From the NCBI GenBank assembly GCA_016293925.1, contig JAEDCX010000002.1:1-64000 (forward strand): a DNA stretch of 64,000 nt. The letters run 5' to 3'. Positions 54,847 to 63,999 of the stretch are shown here, piece after piece (positions within the stretch are counted from its first letter, which is position 1; each line of letters begins with the position of its first letter). The position numbers were made by a program, and so were the translations under genes. This stretch comes from Lachnospiraceae bacterium. GTDB lineage: Bacteria > Bacillota > Clostridia > Lachnospirales > Lachnospiraceae. The notes under the pieces were generated by a model. It saw nothing but the letters and a program-made list of their open reading frames with translations. It did no database searches and was not told the origin of the DNA.

Positions 54847-56835
54847 TTAATCCTGTGTCAGGAGCATCATGATCTTATTGCTTCTGGTGACGAATCTGCT
54901 CATCGCCTCCGCCTCCAACGGTGCCTGCTGCAGCAGGGCAAGATCATATAACTGCTCACAGATCATCTGTACATTCTCGCCCTCCTTATGCTCCATGATA
55001 TACTGGACGAGCTTGTTGTTGGCATTCAGAATCAGTGTCAGGCCCTCTTTGCCCATGGTGCCCAGATCCATCCCCTGCACCGCATACATCTTCATCATGT
55101 CCTGCATTCTCCGGCTCTCTTCGGACAACGTGATCAGAGATGAGATATCCTTATTCTTCAGTTTCTCTACCTTTACGGTGATATTGTCTTTCTTGATTGC
55201 CTTTTTGAATACCTTGGTGAAATCCTCGGTTGCCGCAGCCAGTTCCTCTTCTGCCTTTTTACTGGTTTTGGCTTTGAATACATCGGTCAGATCCGCATCA
55301 ATTCTGCAGAATTTCACCTTCTCATTCTTGGATTCCAACTGGGAGATAAACGGCTGATCAATGCTGTCCGGCAGAATCACGGCATCCATGCCCGCTTTCC
55401 GGAACATGGCGATATACTGGCTCTGCTGCTTTTCATCCGTCACATAGTAGATCGTCTTCTCCTTCTGCTCCTCTTCTGCACTCTCCTCTTCCGCATTCTC
55501 TGTCTGGGCGTCCACAACCTCTGCTTCTACCCGGTTGCCGGTCTCATCCGTTGCATTCTCCCCGCCGTTCTCCGGATCAATGGGTTTCACTTCCAGGCAC
55601 TCCGGAAGGGTCAGGAACTTACCGTCCAGATTCCGGAACAGCACATAATCCGTCATCTTCTCGCAGAACTTATCGTCTTTCAGACAGCCGTATTTGATGA
55701 ACGGGCTGATATCGCCCCAGTATTTCTCGTAATTCTCCTTGTCCGTCTTGCACATTCCGGCAAGCTTATCTGCCACCTTCTTGGAAATGTAATCGGAGAT
55801 CTTTTTCACGAATCCGTCATTCTGCAGCGCACTTCTGGATACATTCAGCGGGAGATCCGGACAGTCGATCACGCCTTTTAAGAGCATCAGGAATTCCGGA
55901 ATCACTTCCTTGATATTATCTGCCACGAATACCTGGTTGTTGTATAACTTAATCTTACCCTCGATGGACTCGTACTCCATATTGATCTTCGGGAAATACA
56001 GAATTCCCTTCAGATTGAACGGATAATCCATGTTCAGATGAATCCAGAACAGCGGCTCCTTGTAATCATTAAAGGTCTTCCGGTAGAACTCCAGATACTC
56101 TTCCCTGGTACACTCGGAGGGACTCTTGGTCCACAGCGGATTCACATCGTTCAGAGGTGTCTGGGGAATCTCGTTGCCGTCCTTATCCTTCTTCGGCTCC
56201 TCATTCTCCTTGGACAGGTAAATCTCCACCGGCATAAAAGAACAATATTTCTTAATCACTTCTCTTGCCTTATATTCGTTACAGAACTGGAGACAATCCT
56301 CGTTCAGGAACAAAGTGATCTTCGTTCCGACCTTATCCCAGCTTCCCTCTTCCATGGAATACTCTGTTCCGCCGTCACACTCCCAATGAACCGGTTTGGC
56401 ATCCTTCTGATAGGACAGGGTATCGATATGTACCTCATCCGCAACCATGAACGCAGAATAGAAGCCGAGACCGAAATGTCCGATGATCTGATCCTCATTG
56501 GTCTTGTCCTTATACTTCTCGATAAAGTCCGTTGCTCCGGAAAAAGCGATCTGATTGATATATTTCTCTACCTCTTCCCCGGTCATTCCGATACCGTTAT
56601 CGATGAACTGCAGGGTTTTCTCCTCCGGATTGTAGATCACATCCACACGGGCTTTGTAATCCTCCGGCATGTCATATTGACCGATCAGGCTCAATTTCTT
56701 CAACTTCGTGATTGCATCACAGCCGTTGGAGATCAGCTCTCTGTAGAAAATGTCATGATCGGAATACAGCCATTTCTTGATTACCGGAAAAATATTGTCG
56801 CTGTTAATTGATAAACTGCCTTTTTTGCTTGCCAT
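54847..56835 (-). CDS. htpG: Hsp90-family chaperone HtpG
   Basis: ATP-dependent chaperone. The 662 residues show the GHKL ATPase motifs LISNGCDAITKL, DNGIGMT and GHFGLGFYSAFMVAD in the N-domain, the middle domain, and a C-terminal dimer domain. A strongly acidic insertion (about residues 425-465, rich in EE and ending EEQKEK) lies in the middle domain. Bacterial HtpG usually lacks such a charged segment. The promoter and CIRCE element upstream indicate heat-shock control by HrcA. GGAAG lies about 10 bases before the ATG. Confidence 0.95.
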   Translation of the reverse strand: MASKKGSLSINSDNIFPVIKKWLYSDHDIFYRELISNGCDAITKLKKLSLIGQYDMPEDYKARVDVIYNPEEKTLQFIDNGIGMTGEEVEKYINQIAFSGATDFIEKYKDKTNEDQIIGHFGLGFYSAFMVADEVHIDTLSYQKDAKPVHWECDGGTEYSMEEGSWDKVGTKITLFLNEDCLQFCNEYKAREVIKKYCSFMPVEIYLSKENEEPKKDKDGNEIPQTPLNDVNPLWTKSPSECTREEYLEFYRKTFNDYKEPLFWIHLNMDYPFNLKGILYFPKINMEYESIEGKIKLYNNQVFVADNIKEVIPEFLMLLKGVIDCPDLPLNVSRSALQNDGFVKKISDYISKKVADKLAGMCKTDKENYEKYWGDISPFIKYGCLKDDKFCEKMTDYVLFRNLDGKFLTLPECLEVKPIDPENGGENATDETGNRVEAEVVDAQTENAEEESAEEEQKEKTIYYVTDEKQQSQYIAMFRKAGMDAVILPDSIDQPFISQLESKNEKVKFCRIDADLTDVFKAKTSKKAEEELAAATEDFTKVFKKAIKKDNITVKVEKLKNKDISSLITLSEESRRMQDMMKMYAVQGMDLGTMGKEGLTLILNANNKLVQYIMEHKEGENVQMICEQLYDLALLQQAPLEAEAMSRFVTRSNKIMMLLTQD

Positions 56836-56873
56836 TATAGATCAACTTCCTTTCTTGTTACTTTCTGAATACC

Positions 56874-56902
56874 ACTATACTTCTCCTGCTTCCAAAAGTC
56901 AA
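56874..56902 (-). promoter_or_regulatory. Sigma-A-type promoter of htpG
   Basis: On the minus strand TTGACT (56897-56902) and TATAGT (56874-56879) are exactly 17 bases apart. The CIRCE element begins 8 bases upstream of the -35. Confidence 0.8.
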
Positions 56903-56909
56903 TAAAAAA

Positions 56910-56936
56910 TTAGCACTCTTCTTGATTGAGTGCTAA
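56910..56936. promoter_or_regulatory. CIRCE element (HrcA operator), also terminator-like
   Basis: TTAGCACTC (56910-56918), nine bases, and GAGTGCTAA (56928-56936) match the canonical CIRCE consensus in all 18 arm positions and in spacing. HrcA binds this to repress dnaK and groE operons. On the minus strand the 9-bp stem is followed by TTTTTT, so it can also form an intrinsic terminator for the upstream PpiC gene. Confidence 0.85.
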
Positions 56937-56950
56937 TAATCGGATCCGAT

Positions 56951-58021
56951 TTAGAAAAATTCTTCGTATATGCGCCAAAAATCCTTCGTGGTAACGGTCC
57001 CGGATTGTTCCGGCGTCAGGCTGTTCCACAACCGGTCATTCATTTTCTTATCCAGCCCCCGGGCGAACCGTTCATATATCTCGTCAAAGCCCTTCCGTTT
57101 ATATTCGTCTAATATCTCCATCTTGTTGGCATCGGTTTCTTCCCGGTCATATGCACTGATACATTTCAGGATCACATATCCGTCTTCCGTCTCCACAATA
57201 TCACTGATCTCTCCGTTCCCTAACCGGAAAGCCGCTTCCTCATAAGCGATATCCTTTTCCCCTTTCCCTAACAAAATGGTTGTTTCCGCTGCTTCGTTGA
57301 ACTCCGTTGCCAGTAGTTCAAAGCTCTCACCGGCCTGCAGGCGATCCCGGACTCCCAGTGCTCTTTTGTGAATGTCGATTCTGGCATTCATCCCGTATCG
57401 CTGTTTCACGCCCTTCGCATCATAATAATATGTTTTGAACAGAATCTGGGATACGGTAACGATTCTCGCCTCATCATCACTGATCTCAGGCATGATGTCC
57501 TCAATAATACTGTCGTATGCCTTCTCTGCCAGTGCATACTCCCGATACATCCCGGCAAGCATTGCCTCATCGACCCCGAGGACCGCAATCTCTTCCGATG
57601 TCAGCGTGGCATAATATGCTTCCGCTGCCACCGCAGCCAGATTCTGTTCCCCCGGTGTCAGCACGACATCATATTCCGCCGCCAGCAGATTCATGATCTT
57701 GATCTTCGTCAGTCTGGCCAGGGACATTTCCATGATGTTTCTCTGCAACGTGGTTCCATTCATCTTTCTGTACAGAATATCTTCCCCGTAGGCATCTGCA
57801 TATTGATTCGCGGTATTCACCATATAGATATTCCATTCCTCTGTCGTTGCCGAGGTTTTCCCGATGACAAAAAGTTCATTCCGTTCAAACCCGGTGGTAA
57901 GAACAACTCTGGTATTTCTGAGAATGAGGAAGCCCGATACCAATACTGCCGCAAGCACAACCGCAGTAATTCCCACAATCAACCGTATTCTCTTTTTCCT
58001 GTCAGCCTTTTTGTTCCGCAT
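56951..58021 (-). CDS. PpiC/SurA-like membrane-anchored foldase
   Basis: A 356-residue protein with an N-terminal membrane anchor (IRLIVGITAVVLAAVLVSGFLIL, about 12-35) and no lipobox. The middle holds a SurA/PrsA N-terminal helical region. Residues about 200-290 match a parvulin-like prolyl isomerase core (VSQILFKTYY, VRDRLQAGESFELLATEFNE, LGKGEKD, LGNGEISDIVETEDGYVILKC). It probably helps fold secreted proteins outside the membrane. Its 3' end leads into the CIRCE/htpG region. Confidence 0.88.
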   Translation of the reverse strand: MRNKKADRKKRIRLIVGITAVVLAAVLVSGFLILRNTRVVLTTGFERNELFVIGKTSATTEEWNIYMVNTANQYADAYGEDILYRKMNGTTLQRNIMEMSLARLTKIKIMNLLAAEYDVVLTPGEQNLAAVAAEAYYATLTSEEIAVLGVDEAMLAGMYREYALAEKAYDSIIEDIMPEISDDEARIVTVSQILFKTYYYDAKGVKQRYGMNARIDIHKRALGVRDRLQAGESFELLATEFNEAAETTILLGKGEKDIAYEEAAFRLGNGEISDIVETEDGYVILKCISAYDREETDANKMEILDEYKRKGFDEIYERFARGLDKKMNDRLWNSLTPEQSGTVTTKDFWRIYEEFF

Positions 58022-58075
58022 AATTCCCCTGTAACCAATCCCGTATCAATCAGCCTGTTCCGCAGCTGTCCGTTG

Positions 58076-58849
58076 TCACGGACGCCGGAGTGGGCCGCCG
58101 GTCGATTGCTGTTCTCTTCCTTCATTCCCGGTCAGTAGCAGATAGGGCTTCCGCTCTATCACCGCCCGGATAAAATCCTGCGGATCCCGCAGTTTCTCCG
58201 GGAATGCCATCCCTCCCAGCAGCAGCTCCGTGCTGTGCACGTCAGAGCCGCCTGTCATAGGCTTATCATACGCTCTTGCATACGCCTGTGCCCGCACATC
58301 AAACTCCGGGTTATTGTGGGAACAACTCCGATAACCTGTGTGGGAAGCATTGACTCCTTCCACTGCATCAGAATATTCGGGAAATGTTTTCAATTCCGGA
58401 ATATACCACTCCTCGCGGAACGGATGACACTGGATCACCATACCGCCGTCTCTCTTTACCAGTTCATATTGTCTCGGAATCGAACAATCTCTGATCTCCG
58501 GATGCTCCAGCAGCCACTGCTTGCTCAATCCCATAATCAGGAACTCCATTCCCTGATAGCAGGCCTCCCACCCGAAGAAGACCTGCAAGCCGAGTTTGTC
58601 TCCTCTGGCCTTGGCATGCTCATATCCCAGGCAGAACTTCTCCACCCACTCCGTCCAGGGAAGGTTTCTGTCCACTGCCGTATTACCATGTACAAAATGA
58701 TCCGTCACGAATATCCCCGTATAGCCCGCCTCATAACAGGCCTGTGCCATCTGCTCACCGCTGCATCCGGCGCAGGCGCTGCCCTCGCTGGTGTGAAGAT
58801 GTGTTTCGTATACATAGGGATAATCAGGATTTCGATATAACTGAACCAT
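58076..58849 (-). CDS. PHP-domain phosphoesterase
   Basis: A 257-residue PHP-fold metallo-phosphoesterase. Seen: ETHLHTSEGS (the HxH metal motif), GIFVTDHF, a second His in QCHPFREEW, and late GGSDVHS. The family includes histidinol phosphatase and polymerase PHP domains, but no partner domain is present, so the substrate is unknown. GGAG lies 8 bases before the ATG. The last residues (QSTGGPLRRP) look unconserved. It is a single minus gene after PpiC, transcribed toward it with a 54-bp gap. Confidence 0.87.
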   Translation of the reverse strand: MVQLYRNPDYPYVYETHLHTSEGSACAGCSGEQMAQACYEAGYTGIFVTDHFVHGNTAVDRNLPWTEWVEKFCLGYEHAKARGDKLGLQVFFGWEACYQGMEFLIMGLSKQWLLEHPEIRDCSIPRQYELVKRDGGMVIQCHPFREEWYIPELKTFPEYSDAVEGVNASHTGYRSCSHNNPEFDVRAQAYARAYDKPMTGGSDVHSTELLLGGMAFPEKLRDPQDFIRAVIERKPYLLLTGNEGREQQSTGGPLRRP

Positions 58850-58990
58850 ATTCTTTGCTCCTTAAGAACTTCTCACAGACTATTGTACCCAGAAAGCCAC
58901 CGCTTCGCAATAGAATAAATTCTTTCTTTTTCTCACGCCCAATGATATAATATTATTATGATATTAATGGGCTGTTTACGGGGGATTGAT

Positions 58991-60082
58991 ATGGCACGTA
59001 AGAAGAATTCTGTTATAAATTTTCTGACCCAGGATGTCCGCAGTGCATCCGAGACCAAAGAACTGGCTGTCATGTTGCGCTGTCTCAATATTCTGTATAT
59101 GGTCTATTTTATCTTTATCTCTGTTCAGGTAGCTGTTCTGGAGCATTATTTTTTCAGTCTGGTACTGATTTTTGCCATCGGTATCCTGACCGGTTCCTTT
59201 ATCTGTACCTATGAGAACAAGACCAATCTGGCTCTCATTCTGTTTATATTAACCATTATATCTGCCATGTCCTGGCTTACCATCTGCGTAGGATATAACA
59301 AAAACTACCATTGGATCATGCTAAACACGATTCCTCTGGTTTTCTTCAATCCCAGGCTTCGCATGACCCTCAAGATGCTCTATTCCGAAATCATTGCTGC
59401 CTTTGCCCTGACCGTTTCCATGATCTCTCACGCGCATCCGGTCTTACGCACTGCACCTTCCGGTCTGACCGCCATGATCATCGTTGTGAACCTGATTGCT
59501 TTTACCGGCAGCACGATTATCATCTCCTACTTCTTCAGTTCGAAGTTCCGGCAATCCGAAGAGAAGATTCAGCAGTACACCGACAATCTGAAGAGAATGG
59601 CCTCCGTCGATGCCCTGACCGGATTGTATAACCGGCGGCATATGAATGAGCATCTGAAGGAAATGGCGGACGCTTCCGTAAGAAGCGGCAAATCGTTCTG
59701 TATTGCCATCGGCGACGTGGATCTTTTCAAGAGCATTAACGACACCTACGGTCACGATACCGGCGACTATGTTCTTGTAACGATCTCCACGCTGTTCCAG
59801 GATTTCATGAAAGATTACGGTGTCGCTTCCCGTTGGGGGGGTGAGGAATTCCTGTTTTCTTTCCGCTCCGGCAATCCGGCGGATTGCTACAGCAAGCTGG
59901 AGGCATTGCGCAAGCAGATTGCAGCCTACAATTTTTCCTTTAAGGATCATCAGTTCCACGTATCCATGACATTCGGTCTGGAGGAATTCAACGAAGCACT
60001 GGGCATTGAAACCACGATTTCCAGAGCCGACGCAAAACTGTACACCGGCAAGGAGAACGGGAGAAACCAGGTGGTCCGCTAA
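58991..60082 (+). CDS. Membrane diguanylate cyclase (second)
   Basis: A GGDEF enzyme with an N-terminal membrane sensor. From ATG 58991, with GGGGG 6 bases upstream, it has 363 residues; the frame begins 33 bases earlier without a site. About six membrane helices fill residues 30-190, followed by a short linker and GGDEF (about 200-360) with active-site RWGGEEF and SVDALTGLYNRR. The RxxD inhibition site is absent here too. It may respond to a membrane or internal signal. The terminator follows at 60105. Confidence 0.9.
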   Translation: MARKKNSVINFLTQDVRSASETKELAVMLRCLNILYMVYFIFISVQVAVLEHYFFSLVLIFAIGILTGSFICTYENKTNLALILFILTIISAMSWLTICVGYNKNYHWIMLNTIPLVFFNPRLRMTLKMLYSEIIAAFALTVSMISHAHPVLRTAPSGLTAMIIVVNLIAFTGSTIIISYFFSSKFRQSEEKIQQYTDNLKRMASVDALTGLYNRRHMNEHLKEMADASVRSGKSFCIAIGDVDLFKSINDTYGHDTGDYVLVTISTLFQDFMKDYGVASRWGGEEFLFSFRSGNPADCYSKLEALRKQIAAYNFSFKDHQFHVSMTFGLEEFNEALGIETTISRADAKLYTGKENGRNQVVR

Positions 60083-60104
60083 GGTTCTCTTCCCCATCCA
60101 TCAC

Positions 60105-60136
60105 AAACGGCAACCCATCGAAATGGATTGCCGTTT
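60105..60136. terminator. Bidirectional terminator between the second DGC and dfr
   Basis: AAACGGCAA pairs with TTGCCGTTT around an internal CCAT/ATGG stem. It serves the plus GGDEF gene and the convergent dihydrofolate reductase gene. Confidence 0.8.
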
Positions 60137-60150
60137 CTCGATTAACCGAT

Positions 60151-60648
60151 TCAGTTCGTTGCTTTTCTCTTATATTGCCGGAACTCATACGCAATGTCGA
60201 AATAGGTCTGTTCCTCGCTGTCCGCAGTAATCTCCCACTCCCCCGTCTTGTCCAGATTCGGGAAATAAGCATCCGCCTCATACGCATGATCAATATACGT
60301 CACATGTACCGTATCCACATACGGAAGCATCTGTTTGTATATGCTGTCCCCGCCGATAATATAGATATCCTCACTGGGATACTTTTTTAACTCCTCCAGC
60401 AGTTCCTCGATGGAATGCACCACAACCGCATCCCCGGCCGTGAATCCCCGGTCCCGGGACAGGATAATATTGGTGCGATTCTTCAATGGTTGCTTCTGCG
60501 GAAACGTCTCCAGCGTCTTCCTCCCCAATACCACTACTTTCCCTGTGGTGGTCTGCCGGAACATCTTCATATCGTTTGGAATGGACACCAGAAGAGACCC
60601 TTTATTCCCAATCGCCCAATTCCTGTCTACCGCTACAATTGCATTCAT
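60151..60648 (-). CDS. folA: Dihydrofolate reductase
   Basis: Reduces dihydrofolate to tetrahydrofolate with NADPH. The 165 residues show AIVAVDRNWAIGNKGSLLVSIPNDMKMF (the substrate site), GKVVVLGRKTLETFP (NADPH-binding) and IIGGDSIYKQML. It lies 47 bp after thyA, which produces dihydrofolate, so the two form a classic pair. I use folA; dfrA is an equivalent name. Confidence 0.95.
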   Translation of the reverse strand: MNAIVAVDRNWAIGNKGSLLVSIPNDMKMFRQTTTGKVVVLGRKTLETFPQKQPLKNRTNIILSRDRGFTAGDAVVVHSIEELLEELKKYPSEDIYIIGGDSIYKQMLPYVDTVHVTYIDHAYEADAYFPNLDKTGEWEITADSEEQTYFDIAYEFRQYKRKATN

Positions 60649-60695
60649 CTATCCTGTTCTCCTTCTTCCCTTCTGCGCATCTGGGATTGCCGTCC

Positions 60696-61544
60696 CTATA
60701 TCGCAATCGGAATATCCTTGATCTGTTCACCCGTCACATAATTCTCCACCCGGACATCCTCTCTCGTAAACTGATAGAAATCCGTAATCTCCGGATTCAG
60801 CCAGAAGGTCGGTGCCGGATAGGTTGGACGTCGGATCAATTCCCGGATGATCGGAATATGTCTGTCGTAGATATGGGCATCTGCAATCACATGAACCAAT
60901 TCTCCCACCTTCATATCGCAGACCTGCGCCATCATGTGTACCAGAACCGCATACTGGGCCACATTCCAGTTATTGGCCGCCAGAATATCCTGAGACCGCT
61001 GATTGAGAATCGCATTCAACGTGAGTTTGTCATCCCCCGGTTTCTGCGTCACATTGAAGGTGACACTATATGCGCAGGGATACAGATTCATCTCGTGCAG
61101 ATCCTGATGTACATAGATGTTGGTCATGATCCGTCTGCTGAAGGGATTATGCTTCAGATCCCAGATTACCCTGTCCACCTGATCCATCATTCCTTCTTTG
61201 TATTGATGCTTTACCCCCAGCTGATATCCGTAGGCTTTGCCGATGGAGCCATCCTCATCTGCCCATTCGTCCCAGATATGACTGTGCAGATCATGTATAT
61301 TGTTGGACTTTTTCTGCCAGATCCACAGAATCTCATCGGTTGCACTTTTCAGAGCAGTCTTGCGCAACGTAATCAACGGAAATTCCTTGGATAAGTCATA
61401 CCGATTTACCACGCCAAACTGCTTGATGGTGTAAGCAGGTGTGCCGTCCTCCCAATGAGGGCGTACCGCCTCCCCCTCCGTACTGGTTCCGTGTTCCAGG
61501 ATATCCTCACACATGCGGATAAAAATATCGTCTGCATAACTCAT
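60696..61544 (-). CDS. thyA: Thymidylate synthase ThyA
   Basis: Makes dTMP from dUMP using methylene-THF, giving dihydrofolate. From ATG 61544, with GGGAG 7 bases upstream, it has 282 residues. Seen: an N-terminal HGTSTEGEAVRP loop, FPLITLRKTALKS, the catalytic cysteine in LYPCAYSV, LNQRSQDILAANNWNVAQYA and IYDRHIP. The Cys context YPCA differs from the common PPCH but fits some Firmicutes. The gene overlaps nothing; the beta-CASP gene ends 11 bp upstream. Confidence 0.95.
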   Translation of the reverse strand: MSYADDIFIRMCEDILEHGTSTEGEAVRPHWEDGTPAYTIKQFGVVNRYDLSKEFPLITLRKTALKSATDEILWIWQKKSNNIHDLHSHIWDEWADEDGSIGKAYGYQLGVKHQYKEGMMDQVDRVIWDLKHNPFSRRIMTNIYVHQDLHEMNLYPCAYSVTFNVTQKPGDDKLTLNAILNQRSQDILAANNWNVAQYAVLVHMMAQVCDMKVGELVHVIADAHIYDRHIPIIRELIRRPTYPAPTFWLNPEITDFYQFTREDVRVENYVTGEQIKDIPIAI

Positions 61545-61555
61545 TTCCGTTCTCC

Positions 61556-63154
61556 CTATCTGTCCCATTTGTCGCACAAGGCGTTGATCTGATCCGCGAA
61601 CTTGGCAAGATCCTTGTTTGCTCCGCCCTGATTATGCTGAATCACCGCAAGCAGTCTCTGACCGGCTGCCAACAGCCTGTTAAATACATTATTCACGATA
61701 AATACTTTCTTCTTCACCGGAACCGGTCCTGCCTCATATTCAATGGTATTATTCAGCAGATTCACCCGGGTTCCGCTATAGGGCGCATACGCCGGAATAT
61801 GCAGTTCATCATTCAGATATTCCGTAAAACTCTTGCAGGATGCATCATCCCCATGCACCACAAATACTCTCGTGGGTTTGTTCTGAAAGCCTTGAATCCA
61901 ATCGGTGAGGCCACGTTTGTCCGCGTGACCGCTCATACCGGTCAGCGTCATAATACGGGCTCTGACTTCAATCGGCTCACCGAACAGCTTTACTTCATCG
62001 GTTCCATCTACCAGCGCTCTTCCCAGCGTACCGACCGCCTGATATCCGACAAACAGAATCGTACAGTTATCACGCCACAGATTATGCTTCAGATGATGAC
62101 GGATACGACCCGCTTCGCACATGCCCGATGCCGAGAGAATGACCTTCGGTTCATCGTCAAAGTTGATTGCCTTGGATTCATCACTGGTAATGGCCAGTGT
62201 CAGATCCGGAAAGGAAATCGGATTGATTCCTTTGTTGACCAGTTCCATCGCATTCTCATCAAAACAGCTGAATTTGTTTTTCTGGAAGATTCCCGTTGCT
62301 TCCACCGCCAGCGGACTGTCCACAAACACTTTAAAATTCTCGTGTCCCTTCACCATTTTCTCTGTTTTGATGGTACGCAGAAAATATAACATCTCCTGGG
62401 TTCTTCCCACTGCAAAGGAAGGGATAACCACATTGCCGCCCCGGTCAAAGGTATCCTGCAGTATTCTCGTCAATTCCGCCACATAATCCGGCTTCGTATC
62501 ATCATGATACCGGTCACCATAGGTGGATTCCATGACCACATAATCCGCATCTGCAGTACGCTTCGGATCCTTGATCAACGGCTGATTATAGTTGCCGATG
62601 TCTCCCGAGAACACAATCTTCTTCCGGACTCCGTCCTCATCAATCCACACTTCAATACTGGAGGATCCAAGCAAATGACCGATGTCCGTAAACCGGATCT
62701 GGATTCCCTCACACAGATCAATGACCTTGTCATATTCACAGGGAACCAGATGTCTGATCACACCGTCTGCGTCTTCCATGGTATAAACCGGTTCTTCCGG
62801 CTTAAACTGGGAATTCCGTTTTGCTTTCCGATTCTTCCACTCCGCTTCCTGCATCTGAATATGTGCACAGTCCCGTAGCATGATGCTGCACAGATCTACA
62901 GTTGCCTCTGTCGCAAACACCTGTCCGCGAAATCCCCTTGCATACAATAACGGCAGCATACCGGAATGATCTACATGCGCATGGGTCAGCAGCACATAAT
63001 CAACCAATGCCTCATCCATCGGAAGCGGTACATTCTCGAACACATCCACGCCCTGCTGCATACCGAAATCCACCAGAATCGTCTTGCCACAAGCCTCCAG
63101 GCAGTGACAGCTTCCGGTGACCTCATGGGCAGCTCCAACAAATGTCAGTTTCAT
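61556..63154 (-). CDS. Metallo-beta-lactamase/beta-CASP ribonuclease-like protein
   Basis: A 532-residue protein with an MBL core and beta-CASP domain, like the YSH1/CPSF-type RNases. Seen: the metal motif THAHVDHSG, an opening MKLTFVGAAHEVTGSCH, FSGDIGNYNQ, ESTYGDR, then a KH-like RMTLTGMSGHADKRGLTDW with a late His and VVHGDD. The RNA specificity domain suggests that it processes RNA. The exact substrate is unknown. GGGGG lies 7 bases before the ATG. It is upstream of thyA. Confidence 0.92.
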   Translation of the reverse strand: MKLTFVGAAHEVTGSCHCLEACGKTILVDFGMQQGVDVFENVPLPMDEALVDYVLLTHAHVDHSGMLPLLYARGFRGQVFATEATVDLCSIMLRDCAHIQMQEAEWKNRKAKRNSQFKPEEPVYTMEDADGVIRHLVPCEYDKVIDLCEGIQIRFTDIGHLLGSSSIEVWIDEDGVRKKIVFSGDIGNYNQPLIKDPKRTADADYVVMESTYGDRYHDDTKPDYVAELTRILQDTFDRGGNVVIPSFAVGRTQEMLYFLRTIKTEKMVKGHENFKVFVDSPLAVEATGIFQKNKFSCFDENAMELVNKGINPISFPDLTLAITSDESKAINFDDEPKVILSASGMCEAGRIRHHLKHNLWRDNCTILFVGYQAVGTLGRALVDGTDEVKLFGEPIEVRARIMTLTGMSGHADKRGLTDWIQGFQNKPTRVFVVHGDDASCKSFTEYLNDELHIPAYAPYSGTRVNLLNNTIEYEAGPVPVKKKVFIVNNVFNRLLAAGQRLLAVIQHNQGGANKDLAKFADQINALCDKWDR

Positions 63155-63189
63155 ATAATGTCCCCCTTATTCGTTTTTGACCAAATTGG

Positions 63190-63999
63190 TCATAAAAAAT
63201 ATGCCAGTACAACCGATACCCCAAACAAAACAGCCAGATGTAACGGATAGAAACCATAGAACAGATATTTCGGCTGTTTCCCCCGTTCTCCGTTATAGAG
63301 CAGGAGAAACAGAAACCCCGTCAGACTTCCCGGATCGGCTCGAAACAGTGCACCATACCCCAGGAGCGCCATCAGCTCACGTTCCGGATAACACAAATAC
63401 ATGACGAGAATGCACAGCACGCCATATCCGCCGTAATCTGCCCGGCAGAGAGCGCCTACCCACACAGCCACCGCCCCGATGACAGCCCATCCCGCTCCGG
63501 TGAGCACCACGCCCGTCCGGAGGGAAATCTCCGCTTCATGTAGCCGTTTTCGCAGCCCATCCATCCCCCGGATCGCAAACAATCCCAGAAGCAGTGTGAC
63601 CATAACATTCTGGTTTTCCCACATATAACCGGTAAGGTTTCTCCAATCCTCTCCCAGCAATGCACTGACCGCCAGATCAAACGGCACTTCACTGATCAGT
63701 GCGAAAACGCCCAGACGGAGCATATATCGCCAGACACACCTCGTATGAAAAAAGCCTTCCACGATAAAGAAACAGAAGATCGGGAATGCAGTCCTGCCGA
63801 CCATCCGAAGTCCGTCATAGATACCCTGCCACACATCCCGGGATGCTGCGGGAATACTACCGTCCTTCAGCAGCCGGAACAGCACCACCGCACCGAGATG
63901 ATCTATTACCATAGTAATCATGGCAATCCACTTCAGCATGGCACCATCCAGTTTCTGATACTGCCGGGTGCGTACGATTTTCAACGTATCGTCTTTCAT
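63190..63999 (-). CDS. TraX family membrane protein
   Basis: A 269-residue polytopic protein resembling TraX, which acetylates pilin in conjugative plasmids; chromosomal homologues in Firmicutes have unknown acceptors. Seen: an opening LDGAMLKWIAMITMVIDHLGAV with the family DH pattern, GRTAFPIFCFFIVEGFF, and a terminal KYLFYGFYPLHLAVL. About eight helices. The start at the last bases of the window could lie further upstream outside it. No conjugation genes are near. Confidence 0.87.
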   Translation of the reverse strand: MKDDTLKIVRTRQYQKLDGAMLKWIAMITMVIDHLGAVVLFRLLKDGSIPAASRDVWQGIYDGLRMVGRTAFPIFCFFIVEGFFHTRCVWRYMLRLGVFALISEVPFDLAVSALLGEDWRNLTGYMWENQNVMVTLLLGLFAIRGMDGLRKRLHEAEISLRTGVVLTGAGWAVIGAVAVWVGALCRADYGGYGVLCILVMYLCYPERELMALLGYGALFRADPGSLTGFLFLLLYNGERGKQPKYLFYGFYPLHLAVLFGVSVVLAYFL

